Positions 47,658 through 61,566 of a stretch of DNA of 64,000 nt are shown here, piece by piece. This DNA is from Condylostoma magnum. Lineage: Eukaryota; Ciliophora; Heterotrichea; Heterotrichida; Condylostomatidae. Numbering within the stretch: the first letter of the stretch is position 1; each line of letters begins with the position of its first letter. The notes beneath the pieces were generated by a model. It had not been told where the DNA came from. It made no database searches and saw only the letters and a program-made list of their open reading frames with translations. The translations under genes were made by a program, and so were the position numbers. Location of the stretch: the NCBI GenBank assembly GCA_920105805.1, contig CAKKTI010000073.1, positions 6,539-70,538 of the forward strand, read 5' to 3'.

Positions 47658-50600
47658 CTATAAATTACTAAACTTATCTCTTGACGAATATGCGATATTT
47701 TCTCCAGCATTTGAAAGTGAAATACTATGATTGGACTCATTGTTAGGAGTTGATTGACCAAAAGGTGAATCTATATAAAATTTATTTCTACTACCCTTTT
47801 ACCTAGGAGTATAGAAATCATTGATTCTTACCGATTTCTTACGTTTATTGATTTTACCTAAATCAAGCGGTTTGTTTTAAAACTTGTTATATCTAAAATC
47901 AATACCAGCCTTTTACTCTTCTTCAACTTAATTAATGATACTAGCTAAATCTGCTAATCTTCTAGCATTGGGATCAATTTCCTCAGGTTCGAATAAATTT
48001 AAAGGTTTGAACTGTTTGCCAGGAAATCGTGGGGGTTTGTTAGGACTTATGTTGAACTCTTTTTCAATATCCTGCGACTTAAAGCTCAAGCTCTCTGTAT
48101 CGGAGGATTATAAGCTATTAGGCTCTGGCTCCTAAAAGTTGACAGGTATAAACGACTTTTTCTCTAAATCTATTATCTTTGCACCTCTAAAGTCCCTTCT
48201 TACTCTTACTCTGTTTCTGTTAAATTTGTGTTTTAATACAGAAAGATGCACGTCTTCCTAGTCTACAATGGTTTGAGGAATATCGTAATCATTTCTATCA
48301 ATTGCAGGCACTTTAGGGTCAATTTTCCCATCTTCATCGACTACCCTTGCGTTGTGGTAAGTCTTCCTTATTTTAACATCTTCTCCTGTTTAATTGTGGG
48401 TGACTATTACTACCTCTGGGTCTTGTTAATCAGGATAAGCGTTTTTGAATTAAAAGTCATCTTCATTCTTAACAGTTTCCCCTATAAGATGAGCGTTGTT
48501 AAATCTGGCCTTTTCTTCTAGTTTCACTATTCTAGCACCTTTAAAGTTCCTTTTAACTCTTACTTTTGCACCTTGATTAGTAGTTAGTGTAGCTATATGT
48601 ACATTTTCGTCATCTATTATAGTTTTTTTCATATCAAAATCATTGGTGTTTTGTATTGGAGGAATGTTGTTCAATACTTTGTTTTCTAGGTCTAGTATTC
48701 TTGCACCTTTGAAGCCTTTTCTTATCATGAATCTTTTGCCTGTTTATTTGTGGGGAACAGATATAAGCTTGGGGTTGGAGTAGTCTGCTAGTGCCTTTTG
48801 GAAATCTAATTCATCTTCTTGGTCTATTGTTCCTAGGTGAGGAGATGGTTGCTTAAATGGTTTCATGCTATATAGGTTTATATCGTCACTTTGTAAGGAT
48901 TGATTTAACAGGTTTTCGTTTGTAGGGTTTAGGGATTAGTTATCTGGCTCTGATACTTCTTATTATGGGCTATAGGAGTTCTCTTATTGTTGTAGTTGTT
49001 ATGGTATTGATGATTTTTAGAATTAGTATTACTCTTATGGCTGTTACAACTCTTATGACTCGTATTAGGGTACTTCGAATGAATCTTAGTTGATATAAAG
49101 CTCCTCGTCATTAGGCTCATCTATTGATATATAATCATCCTCTTCTGTTTACATCGGCATTTCTTGTTAGTGTTTTTTGAAATTTTCTTATATAATTGTG
49201 AATCTTTGCTATTTCTTATTGTTTTAAATCGGGAATTTTGACTCTTTTATAGAGAATTCAAATGACCCATTTTCTGGGAATTGTTAAATAGGTATAAATG
49301 ATGAAATTTCTTCTTATGTATTATCAAGAAGAAATGTAGATTCATTTTAGTCGTTTTTAGGAGAGTAAGGTATTTCAAATATTAGATCACTTTCCTGTAT
49401 TGGTTCTTCAATCAAAATACTTTAGGGTACTTTTGGAGTTTTAACCTTTTGTACAGGTAAATTCACTTCCACATTTTCCCAATTCTCTAAAGGAAATGAA
49501 TGAGTCCTTTTAATCCTCTATTTTCTATACTACCCATGGCCAGCACTGTACGATCTTCTATGATCATTATACACGATGTTCTTAGGAGTGTTTTATCTTC
49601 CTAATAAAACCGTATCATCCTCACTTATTATAGAGAAATTAGCCTTTATATCATTATGGTCAGATATATCTATTTTCTGATAGTACTCGTCCTATAATAT
49701 CCCTTTTTCTAATTCTTTGATATCGCAAAGTAAAAAGATCGTAAATAAAAGAGTAAAGATTAAAGCATCTGCACTAAACATTCAAACCATTTAGGACCAG
49801 TCGTAGAAGAGCAACAGTAAAATAAGCCCTGATAGAATAGGAACACATACTAGTATTATTGTAAGATAAGTAAACTTATTAAGTGGTCTGTATAAATATG
49901 ATACCTTGTCAAATTAAGCTGCACAGCATGCTGAACTGCATAATCCACAATACAGGAATCTAATTATATGCAGATTGAATAGCAAGCTCAAGAAAGGAAC
50001 ACAGCAGCTGGAAAAGCAGTGGTGTTTTCTTCATAGTTTGTAAATTTAATCTTTACAGCAAACTTTTCCACATATAAATCAACATGTGAATATTACATTT
50101 AGGATAATTAAGCATAGAACTCCAAATACTATCAAAATGCACGCTATATTGAGCATGTAGTCTTCCTATAGAGGATTTAAACTAATCAACCGTCTACTCA
50201 CGGTAACTTATTAATCCTCTTCTAAAAATACAAGAAAACCCACCCAAGCCCAAGATATAAAGCAAGGAATCGATCAGATTGCAATAGTTGAAGAAATAAA
50301 CATCATGATTCCTGATGATATTTTAGCTACGAGTACTAAAAACATGCTTATGATTGCAAATCCACTGAATGGGTAAGGAACTACTCCTTCTGTTAAATTT
50401 CCTAGGTATATGCTATCATCATCATCAGACTCCTCCTATACAGTTGTAGAGTCTTAATCTTAATCTTAGTCTTAATCTTAATCTTAATCTTAATCTTAAT
50501 CTTAATCTTAATCTTAATCTTAATCTTAGTCTTAATCTTAGTCTTAATCTTAGTCTTAATCTTGATCCCCTCCTCCACTATTACACTTATCAATATCTAC

Positions 50601-53600
50601 GCAGGCCTGACAGTTTCCTAAAATCGGTTCAAATCCTTCCGGACATTAAGATAAACACTGACCACTATGCAAAAATTTACCCGATACACAACTAACACAC
50701 GTATCTACAGTCTTTTCACAAGTAACACACGAAGCATTACAATTTTAGCATTTTTAGCCAATAGGAACAGTTATTCACTCCGGACAGGTTTCAATGCACT
50801 GTCCTTAATATAAAAATAAATCAATTTAGGAGCATTGAGTGCAATTATCTATCTAACCTGAGCATTTTAGGCATTAATCCTCACATTGAACACATGGTCC
50901 TTGAGAATTAACCTTAGTGAATCCATCTTAGCACGGATTAACACATATTCCTAGTTCCGAATTAAGTTCTTTATTTTCATCAGCACAAGCTGTACAAAAA
51001 TTAGTATTATCCTTACAACTTAAACAATCATTGCTACATTATTTACATCTTTAACCAATTCCAACAGTACCAATAGGACATTAATTCAAACAATCTCCTT
51101 CATATAAAAACCCTTAATTACATTCTGTACAGTTATCAACTGTAACTGCACAATTTCTACATTAATTATCACATTAAACACAATCAGATCCGGATTGCTC
51201 AGTTTATATATACCCTACTTCACATACTTATTCACATTTTCCAGTCAAGGTGTCTAATTATAGCGATTTATCCTAACACTCAGTACAAAAATCTACTTAA
51301 TTTTAGCATTTAGCACACTTAGGATCACATTGCTCACATTCTCCATCTATATTAGCAGTTCCATCAGGACAATTTTATAAACATGATCCGTTATACAATA
51401 TTTTATTAGTATCTGCACATTCTGTGCAATTGTCTATACTTACTGAGCATTACCCACACTCAATATCACATCTAACACATTGATTATTAGATTCCGCAGT
51501 TTTAGTAAATCCTTGTCCACACGGATTCATACATGTTCCTAATTCAGCATTTAATTCCTTTTACTAATCAGCGCATTCAGTACAAAATCTAGCTTCAAGT
51601 TAGCATTTGGAACAGTCAGAATTACAACCTAAGCAATTACCATCTGACTCAAATGTACCGTTAGGACATGAGTCAATGCAGTTTCCATTATACAGTAGCT
51701 TATTAGTATCAATACACCCAAGACAATAATCAACCGATGCATGGCAACTACTACAACTAAAATTACATTGTTCACATTCTCCGTCAATCTTTATAAATCC
51801 ATTCTAGCAAGGATTATTACAAACACCGTTATTTAGCTCTTTGTCCTAATCTATGCATTCAGTACAAAAGTTAGTCTGTCCCTAGCAAGTTTTACAATCT
51901 CCAGTGCATTCTATGCATTCGCCATTAATATCGACTGTAACATCACTGGGACACTGGCTCAAGCATTATCCGTTATACAAAAACTTAGTATTATCCTTGC
52001 ATTCAAGGCAAAAACTAGTAGTGCCACTACAAGTACTGCAATCTTAGCCACATGCAACACATTAACCAGCTGATTGCTCAGTTTTAATAAACCCAGACTC
52101 ACAAGCAGGCTGGCATAATCCTAGCTCTACATTAAGCTCTAAATCCGTATTCTTACACGAAGTACAGAAATCCACGAAATCTTTGCAAGTAAAGCAATCT
52201 TACCCGCAGTCCTCGCATTTTTAACCTATAGCAACTGTTAGTCCTATAGGGCAAGAACTCAGACAGTCACCATTAAATAAGTACTTATCACTATCACTGC
52301 AAGCTGTACAATTATCTACACTCCCTTCACATTAAGCACATCCTGAAGCACATTAAGAGCATACACCTCCTATACGAATATAACCTTATTAGCATGGATC
52401 TTCACAAATCCCAGCATTTGCATTCAACTCTTTCTAAGAATCACTGCATTAAGTACAGAAGCCAGGACTTCCCTCACATCTTGAACATTCTTCACTGCAT
52501 TTCTAACATTTTTACCCTATTTGTACAGAAATATTAGCTGGACACTCATCTAAGCAATCTCCCTCATAAATAACCTGTGAAGAATCATTGCATTCTATAC
52601 AGTTGTCAATAGTTCCCGAGCATCTTTTACAGTCCGAAACGCACTACTCGCATGCATCTACAATTCTAGTATATCCCTCCTAACATGGAACTACACACAT
52701 TCCTAAACTATTAAGTGTATGTGACGAGTCAGCACAAGCAGTGCATTTATCCGCATTTTCTGCACATGAATAGCACTTATCATTACAGTCAACACAAACT
52801 GAGCCATCTAGGAATTACGCTGATTGACAAACTGGTGAGCACGAGGAATTTTCAAGTTTTAGGCCTGTTTCACAGGCCGTGCATGTTGTATTAGAGGTTT
52901 AGCATTCCTTACAAGATGATGAGCATTGCTAGCAAGTTCCTTCATTCACAAAATAACCAGAAGGACAGGATGTAACACAGGAATCTTGATATAATTACCC
53001 TGAGTTACAAGATGTACAGGTTGTTGCGGCAGTTGAACAAGTTTTACAGTTAGCACTGCACTGCTGACACCCTGATTCTACTCTAAATCAACCCTCAGGA
53101 CATACCGTTTAGCATGTAGTACCGATTAACTCCATGCCTTGCATGCATTCAATACAGTTTGAAGGCGAAATCTCACATACTAAACAATTCTCAGCACAAT
53201 CTGTACATTTGTTAGAAATAAGTAATTAATTAGCCTCACAAGAAGTACATAAATTGATAGCTCCAGCACATGTTTTACAATTATCATCACAAGCTAAGCA
53301 CGTATTCCCTATTAAATTCAGTGGTGGCTCACAAGAAGTGCATATATCAGTGCCTCCCCCGCAAGTTTTACAAGGAGCATCGCATTACTAACACTAGTTA
53401 TCAATAAGTGTAAGGGATTCGTCACATGAGGTGCATCTGTCAGGATCATCTTCACAAGTCTTACACTATGAATTACAACCAACACAGCCTCCATCCAGTA
53501 AAAATTCTCCTTAATTGCAATTTCCACAAGTGTTATAATCATTTATGCAGGTTTTACAGTCAGGGTTACATATACCGCAGTTTCCGTTGAGTAATTACTG

Positions 53601-56600
53601 GCCTTCAGGGCAAGATGAGCATGCTTAGAAGCTAGTTGTGCACCCAGCACACCCATCCTTACAAACTCCACATACTCCGCCTATTAAACTCTACCCTTCC
53701 TAGCACTCCGTACAATTATCCGAAGTAGTTTAACACTCTTTACACAAATTACTGCAGTTCTCACATTTAAAATCTTTAAGAAATTATCCAGAAGAACAAC
53801 TTATACACCTATCCCATTACCCTTCACACTCTCCACACTCAGGAGAACATCCCACACAGCTATTTTCTTGTAAGAAATTCCCATCTTTACAGGAAGTGCA
53901 AGTATCAGCTGTGGTTTAGCAGGTTTTGCATTGAGTACTACAAGTTAAACAGTTATTGGATTGTAGAAACTCACCAATTTCGCATGAAGTGCACTCAAAT
54001 GAAGTATTTTAGCATGTTTTGCAATTCTAATCACATGGAAGACATGAACTCCCAGATAAATAGTAGCCTTCAATACAGTCATTGCATGTTGTTTTAGTTG
54101 CAACACATGTTTTACAGGGAGATTCACACTATACACAATTACTGTTCTCTAGTATTAAGTTAGAAATACAAGAAGTACAGGTATCCACCGTGGTTTTACA
54201 TGTAGCACATCCAGATTAGCATGGTATGCATTGTCCATTGGACTCACTAGTAATAGTAGTTCCATCAGGGCAACTAGGAGGAGTTTAACACTATCCAGAT
54301 GCAGTTAGTACTTCGTCATCTTAACAACTTGTACAGTTGCTTACAGTGTCTTCGCATTAAACACAGTTTGAATCACACTCAAAGCATTTTTTAGGCTGGG
54401 ACAGAGTCGTAGTTCAACCTGCCGGACATTCAGTAAGACAACCTCCATCGTGTAGAATGCCAGTATCACATGAAGTGCAAAAGTCAACGACTCCTTGGCA
54501 AGTTTAGCATGGAGAGACACACTACATACATTGACCTTATGAAGTTGATGTAAGGGTAAAGCCAGGCTGACACACTTCAATACATGAGCCTTAACTTAAT
54601 ACTAAACCCTCTTCACAAGATATGCAATTATCAACAGAATCTTTACATGTTTTACAATTAAGGTTACAATCTTGGCACTCTTAGCCAACTGTTATAGTAG
54701 TATTAAGAGGACACGTATTGATACAGGTAAAGTTATACAGAAAGTCTCCGTCTGGACAAGAAGTACATTAACTTGAGGATTGTTTACAAGTTTTACATGA
54801 ATTGTCACATGCTATACAAACCACTCCGTCTTAATATGTACCTTCTGGACAAGTGTCAGAGCATTAGCCTTGATATAGAAGAAGTTAAACATTACTTCCA
54901 TCGTTTTTAACAGCGCATGAATTGCAAGACACCTAAGAAGTGCATTAATTGCAAGGATATACGCAAGCTTCACAAGTATCTCCGTCTAGATAATGCCCAG
55001 GGTCACATTGACTTGTTTAAGATTAGCAAAAACTATTATCATTATTGCAGCTTTCAGTGTTACATACTAAATCACACTCTGTGTTATTAAGCAAGGCTTA
55101 TAAGCAACTATCTGCACATAATTTTTCACATACTCCCAACCTGGCCTCATATCCATTAGGACACGTTTATAAGCAGGTGTTACCAAATAAAACGGTTTCA
55201 TTATTGCACACAGTGCATTAAGTTTACACATTTTCACATTCTAAGCAAGGATCCTAACAATCTTAGCAAGTTGACCCAGATTAAACAGTTGTTTTAGCAG
55301 GGCATTGGTCATGGCAAGTATCATTATACAGGAATTTATCAGAATCACATCGAGTACACTTACTTATAGTCTCTTTACATTCAGCGCACTCACTTGAGCA
55401 TTATATACATGCGTTAGTATCGTTACTCACTGTACCAGCAGGACATTGTATAACACAGCTGTTGTTGTATAAAAATCTATTATCTGGACAAGAAGTGCAA
55501 GAATCAAATTAGCCTGTGCATGTTTTACATGCATTACTACAATTTTAACACACTGTACTATTTTCTACTGTAGTCTCAGCTGGGCATTAATCCAAGCATT
55601 CTCCTTCGTATAAAAACTTACCAGCATCACATTCTATGCAGTTAGTAGACTCAATAGCACACTCCTTGCATGAAATATCACAATCTATACAGTTCACGCC
55701 GCTTTTAAAAGATTTAGTAGGGCATTGATCAACACACTCATTTCCATGTAGAAGTAATATTTTGCCAGTGACTTGATCAAATTAGCAAGCTGTACATGAT
55801 GAGGGAGATACACATGAGTAGCAGGGATACTAGCATGATTAGCAGGCATCTCCATCAAAGAACTATTGAACAGTACAGTCATCTTAGCTTTCTACACATT
55901 ATTAATTATCGAAATTACATGGCTCATTGTTACATTCAGAGTTACATACAGTGTTTTATAGTAGAGTTGAAGTACATCCCTCAGCACAGTCCTCAGGTTA
56001 GGTAATTACTTCACAAACTTCAGAATTATTCTAATACCCACTGGGACAACTATCAAGGCATAAAGAATTAAACCTTACAAAATTTTCAGCACATTGACTG
56101 CACTCCAGCTATCCTGTACATAATATACAACTTGAAGGACACTTTTCACATAAAGCGCCATTAGGGTAAGTTGTTTAAGGACAAGTAGCAATACACTAAG
56201 ACTCATATAAAAACTTATCTTCAGTGCATGCCGTGCATGTATTTGTAGTAGTTTTGCATTTCTAACAAGAAGAGTCACATTGTTAACACTCAATTCCTAA
56301 TCCGTCTACTAAAGTAAACCCATCTGGACACTTAGTCCTACACTAATTCTCATGCAATACCTTTCCTTCTTAACAATCAGTGCAGTTATCAAAACTTGTC
56401 TCACAGGTTTTACAGTTAACTGAGCAATCTTAACACTGATTATTTCCTAGAGCAACTGTTACATCAGGAATGCATTAGGACAAACATTGATTATTATATA
56501 GAAAGAGTCCATCTCTGCATGAAGTACAAAGAGAATCAGTTGTTATACATGTAAGACAGGTTAGACTACAGTCTCTACATATCAACCCATCCTTGTATGT

Positions 56601-59600
56601 GCCTTCAGGGCACGTATCATAGCAAGTTCCATCATGCAAGAGCATCAATTTATTAGTATCTGTATTTTCCTTACATGATAGGCAAGTATTCTCAAGCTAA
56701 CATGTACTACAGTTATCACTACAGGGAAAACAAGCATTATTCTACTCAAACTCATTATCGTCGCATATCACATCCCCTTTGACACATTTTCCATTATCAA
56801 AAGTACAAGCTTCTACATTACATACTGTATCACAACTTGTGTTACTTAATAAAAGATCAGTGCACCCTTCATTACAGTCTGTTACTTAAATTTCCTAACA
56901 AACTCCTAATTACGGCATTCATCCAGACGGGCAACTGTCATAGCAAAAGTTTTGGTATAAGTAAGTATTTGTTTTACATGAGGTACAATTGTTAGTCGAG
57001 GTTTGACAAGTCAGGCAGGATGTGTTGCAAGCAACACATTTACCATTTAATTCAATAGAAGAACTTGCACATTAATCAACACATTATGTACCCTGAAGCA
57101 GCCATCCTTCCTAGCAGGTTTTACACTCTTATATAGTGTTTTAGCATGTTAAGCAATTAGAGTCACAAGAAACACAGACATTGTTTTCCGAGATTGTACC
57201 ATCAGGACACGTCAGTATGCAATTACCTTGGTATAAGTTTTTACCCGCATGACACGTTTTACAGTTTGTCTATGCCCCTTCACATGTAAGACATCCTGGG
57301 TCACACTCCAAACACTGTCTATTCTCAGGTATATGAGTACCAGTAGGACACTAGCTTACGCATTTACTGTCATACAAATACGTTCCTGCTTTACAACTAG
57401 TACATGTAGTGGTATCTCCTACGCAACTAGCACACCCGTCACAGTCTTAGCATACATTACCTATAGCAACTGTATCATTGGGACAGTTTTAAATACACTG
57501 GCTCTTCCACTGGTAATAGTTAATAGCACATGTGAGACAAGTGTTCACTGTTGGTGAACAAGTGCCACATTACTCAGCACATGGTTGGCATACTCCTAAA
57601 ATATCAACTGTTCCGTCAGGACATGATTCCAAGCATTTTGCATTGCTTAAAATACCAGTAATACAATCAGTACAGGTTGTTACATTATTCTCACAGGTAA
57701 GACATGGTGATTGGCATTAGTGACATCTTACACCGTCATCAATATATGTTCCATCTTATGGACACTCAGTAACACAGGTGGTTCCTAGTAGTCTTTCTTC
57801 AGGCTTACATTCTATGCATGTTGTCAGTTATCCGGAGCAGTCTGTGCAGTTTGAGTCGCATTGGTCACATATATTAGTGCTGTTGTTCTCAAGATAACCT
57901 TTAGGGCACTCTACTAAGCATTGGGCCTCGTATAGAAAAGTATCTGAACCAAAATTCGGAGCTTAGTTGCGCTTAGTACAGGATAAACATACATTACTAG
58001 CTGAGCAGGTTAAACATGGGTTTATACAAGCAATGCAGTTACCCTCATCACCGTAAAATCCTAGCTAGCATTACTCATTGCAAGTATCATCATATAGATA
58101 AGGTTTTGTATCATTTATGTCACATTTTGTACAAAAGGTAGGTGAGTTCTGGCATTCTAGGCACTCAGAGGAACAATCTACACAAATTTTCTCTGTAGTT
58201 GATGCATCGTCAGTTTTTCCAGGCTCACAAGTAGCATTGCAGGTATCGTTGTATAAGTAAGGAGTTGAGGATTCAGTGTCACATGATGTACAGTTGTCTG
58301 AGGTTGTTTCACATGTAATACAGGGAGCACTGCATTTGAATGTTGTTGTAATTGAGTTGTTTTGGTCTATAAGAAAAGAAGAGTCTTTAGATATGATAAT
58401 TCATGGGTCAGATGTAAGTAAGGTCTCTGGGTTTTATAGTCCGTTTATGGTAAATTGAACTGTACTTGGAGATGATAAAGCAGTACTAAAGGCTTGTGTT
58501 ACCGTTATTTTGTTTCCTTGCTTTACACATGTTATAGAGGGATCTAAGTTAATAGTAGTGCATTCTATAGTGTTTAGGGTGATTTAACTCGGTACAGTGA
58601 TTTCTACAGTCGTGCCAATAGGATGTTCATTTATAGGAGTGTAGTTTATAGTATATTCGGTTTCTTCCCCTATCAAATCCGAAGCTGGACTTATTATAGC
58701 ATCTTGTATATTAGCTGGTGTATCAGTAGTAATGGTTACTCCCGACTCTAATTTGTCAATTTTGAAATCAGAGGCTGTAAAAGTGTAGAATTTAAAGCTG
58801 TCTGAAGGCCTTGTGGATCCTGGATTAATAAAACTTTATACAGTAATCCCAAATTACTATCCGTTTTATAGAGAATCGACTGATAGGGTAATTACAGCAG
58901 TTATTCTTTAACCTGAAACAGAACAAACAGCAGTCGAAACATTCAGCCCTGCCGTGCATTGAACATCAGAACTAGGTGCTATTTAGTCAGGGGATTCTAT
59001 AGCAAATTTCATATTCTTAGGCGTCTTATTAAAAACAGTTACAGTAAAATCATACTCATTCTCAGCTCCATTTACTAAATCACTGGCTTGGACATCTGTA
59101 TCAACTAGTTGATTGGCTATTGATAACTACACAAAAATTCCAGAGCTTAAGGAATTTAAAGCATTATTCTAGTTATCATATGTAATGACTGTGAAAGACT
59201 AGTACTTGCTGGTAGAAGGCGGATTTTATATAGAACCCACTGAAAACTTTATCTCAGTACCCGAGGCTAGTGAGTTTGATACAATTCCATTGTTCACTCT
59301 TACAAAATCTTATTGTGCATCGCAAGAAATGTTAGGACTTAGGTTCGAAACACTTTAGCAATTAGCCCCGGCTGCCTCAGGGTCTATTATTTATATATCC
59401 GATGGAAACCTAACAGTTATATAGCCTTCTACAGGTAAATTCGACGAAATCACCAAGGAAAACTCATAGCGGGTGGTTTCTCCTGTTACTTAAGACTCAG
59501 GGGTTACTATTACACTGGTGAGTGGTTTTGGCACTGAGGTTACTTTTATATCTGCTAACTTTTAGTCTATTACATACTCAGGCCCTGCCGATGGATGAGT

Positions 59601-61247
59601 TTTTATAAGGAATGATTAAGTTTACTGTGTTGAACTTGGATTTGTGACCTTGTCTATAGAGAATTTTATGTTCCCACCCTGAAAATTAGATTAAAATCCA
59701 CTCAAAACTGTCAGTTTCTGACCTTGTACTTAACACTTAGCACCGGGACTTATGCCTATAAAGGGTTGAACACAGTCGTAATCAGATCCTCTTTCCTCAA
59801 TGCTTATTTCATTTGGAAATACGATAGTAATAGTTCCGTTTTGGTCGATTTCATGATCGGCTACGAAGTCAAAGATGTATGTAGTTTGGGATGAAACGTA
59901 ACCGACTGCGGGAGTTACTATAGAAGTTGAACCATTTTGCTCAATGCTGCCAGGATTAGCACTGAAACTACTGATTTCACCCTTATCTATTACAAGTGAG
60001 TTTGATGTAAGAGTTATTAGCTCGAATTTAGTAGCTGTTTGCTTATCTGATAAAGGGTTAATAATTCCTTGTAATGTAAGACCTATTTGCTAGCCTGGGG
60101 CCGCGTATTTTTCGAAGAATCCTAAGACTTCTATGTAGTTATTTTCCAGTAAGTTAACTGTGGGACCTGCCATGTAAAAAGTTCGGTGTACTTTGACAGA
60201 AGTATCGTATTTTATCTCACTTGGTATTCTTATTTATATAATACTGTTTTGCTATAAAGGGTTGATTATATTTCACTGAAAATATATGTCATTTGGCTCT
60301 TAAATCGTGTTGTTATTAATCAAGGAAAATCAGGTTAACTCTACTATAGTTGCTGGGGTCGCTACTTACGCAAAAACTAAAAGTCCTCCTGTTAGTGTCT
60401 CGATATCATCACCACCACTATCAGTTAGTGCAAATTCAAAACCGTATAGTTTATCTGGACTAGGAGGATTTCTCATGTTCTACACCTCGAATACAATAGC
60501 ATCCGTAGTCTCTTAGCTAAACCCTCCTGAAATTGTAACCAACATCAAAATCTCCGAATAGCTGCATGAAATGTTACTTTACAAATTACTAGAAACACCT
60601 TAGCAATTCGGACTTGACACTTCTATCAATTGTAATAATTCATCATTAGGCACTCCGGCTAATTAAGAGTTCCAATAAGGTATTTTAACTTCAATTTTTG
60701 CTCCTGCTGGGACAGTACCGGAGGGCTAAATAGTAAACTGCCAGTTAGAAACCTCTCCTATGACATCAGTTCCTGTACTAATACTTGCACTTGTCATCTA
60801 TCGGGCATCAGCTTTAACTCTTAATTAACTGGAGCCGATAATAGAATATTTAGTTGAGCCATTTGAAAGTATAGAAACGTTTATAGAGTTTGTTTGTTTT
60901 TCGCTGATAGGCTAGACTATGTTTTCCACTTCAATGTCAAAAGTTTAAGTATTTGATTCAAAAGCGTTTGCTATTGTTAAAGTATTAGAAACTACTACGC
61001 ACTTAGCTGTACTACCAAAACTAGTTAAAGTACAGGGATAAGGGTCACCGTCTTGTAAAGAGAGAGAGGAAGGAAAGCTTAATTAAACATCGTGATTTGG
61101 TTCAACATAGGGGTTTACTCTAAATCGGAATGAATATGTAGCCTAGCTTGATACTTCAGTGTTATCTAGGGAGAATTTTATCAGAAATAGTTAGGATTTC
61201 GTTATTTTGATTAGTAAAATTACAAAAATTATGTACCTTGTATCCAT
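47658..61247 (-). CDS. Giant Cys-rich surface protein with TM domains and repeat-bearing tail
   Basis: One frame of about 4529 codons. Order: signal peptide (MDTRYIIFVILLIKI); about 950 residues of beta-sandwich repeats (SFKFYTFTASDFKID, IPSQITLNTIEC-type strands); about 2550 residues of GFR/furin-like Cys-rich repeats (58300-50590) with the unit C..C....yly.g.C...CP.G; an Asp-Gln run; TM helices (FLVLVAKISSGIMMFI, LNIACILIVFGVLCLIIL, TYLTIILVCVPILSGLILLL); then a long Ser/Gln/acidic tail with about four FKGARIxDLE repeats. It is probably a plasma-membrane or cortical protein; adhesion or sensing is inference. A TAA six bases before a possible ATG at 49160 could split off the tail as a separate gene. 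Both parts lie in the same frame, so I keep one gene. It ends with TAG 47658. Confidence 0.65.
48160..48765 (-). repeat. Four tail repeats with FKGARIxDLE core
   Basis: Within the cytoplasmic tail of the giant gene, a block of about 45 residues recurs four times. The cores are RKGFKGARILDLE, KRNFKGARIVKLE, RKTYHNARVVDEDG and RRDFRGAKIIDLE. Each is preceded by an acidic stretch and a V(K/R)(V/I)R strand (DDENVHIATL...KVRVKR). The copies have diverged well, so this is an old protein repeat, not a recent tandem duplication. Confidence 0.75.
50452..50567 (-). repeat. Asp-Gln microsatellite, (DQ)19, Gln coded by TAA
   Basis: A 6-base repeat, TCTTAA/TCTTAG on the plus strand, occurs 18 times and ends with one TCTTGA. 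On the coding strand it gives GAY-TAA eighteen times plus one CAA. The result is (Asp-Gln)19 between the Cys-rich region and the first TM helix of the giant surface protein. Slippage probably expanded it. Confidence 0.9.
50590..58300 (-). repeat. Long array of Cys-rich (GFR/furin-like) protein repeats
   Basis: About 2550 residues of the giant gene consist of units of 45-60 residues with the spacing C..C......C..C..C......C...CP.G. Each usually contains an aromatic 'fLYnG' or 'Yld' turn. Copies differ considerably at the base level but keep the Cys frame throughout, which confirms one reading frame across 7.7 kb. Such arrays occur in ciliate surface proteins and resemble insulin-receptor Cys-rich domains. 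Confidence 0.85.
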
Positions 61248-61566
61248 TTTATTATTTTGTTTAACTGATTAGCTTTATTAGGCTTAGGTGTTTAAGAGGT
61301 TTAATTAGTTTATTTGTGCATTGTTTTGGGAAGTGTTAAGTAGACTTATTATGTTGCAATAGATGCTTAGACTTATATAATGAAATTCACTAGTTTTATA
61401 TTTAATACTCGAATATAATAAACATTTCCTGATACTTCAACTGTCTTTTACGATATAAAATGACTTTAATAATTTAATTATCTAATAACAACACTAAGAA
61501 TCATATTTAAATTATTAAGTACAAAGATATAAAAGACAACAATTCACCAACGATGGTTAACCTAAC
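61248..61566. other. AT-rich intergenic region
   Basis: These 319 bases lie between the start of the giant gene and the stop of the next minus-strand gene. They are A+T-rich and I see no good frame, RNA gene or repeat in them. They should contain the promoter of the giant gene and the 3' end of its upstream neighbour. Confidence 0.5.

Noticed and set aside
50402-50593. Lys-Ile/Lys-Thr repeat protein on the minus strand
   Set aside because: It is the shifted-frame shadow of the Asp-Gln repeat in the giant gene; the Cys frame on both sides fixes the true frame.
50625-50645. T-arm-like GGTTCAAATCC sequence, possible tRNA
   Set aside because: No matching acceptor or anticodon arms; it lies within the Cys-rich coding region.
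53318-58458. Many 60-100 residue frames on both strands in the Cys-rich region
   Set aside because: All are shadows of the repeated TGC/TGT pattern read in other frames.
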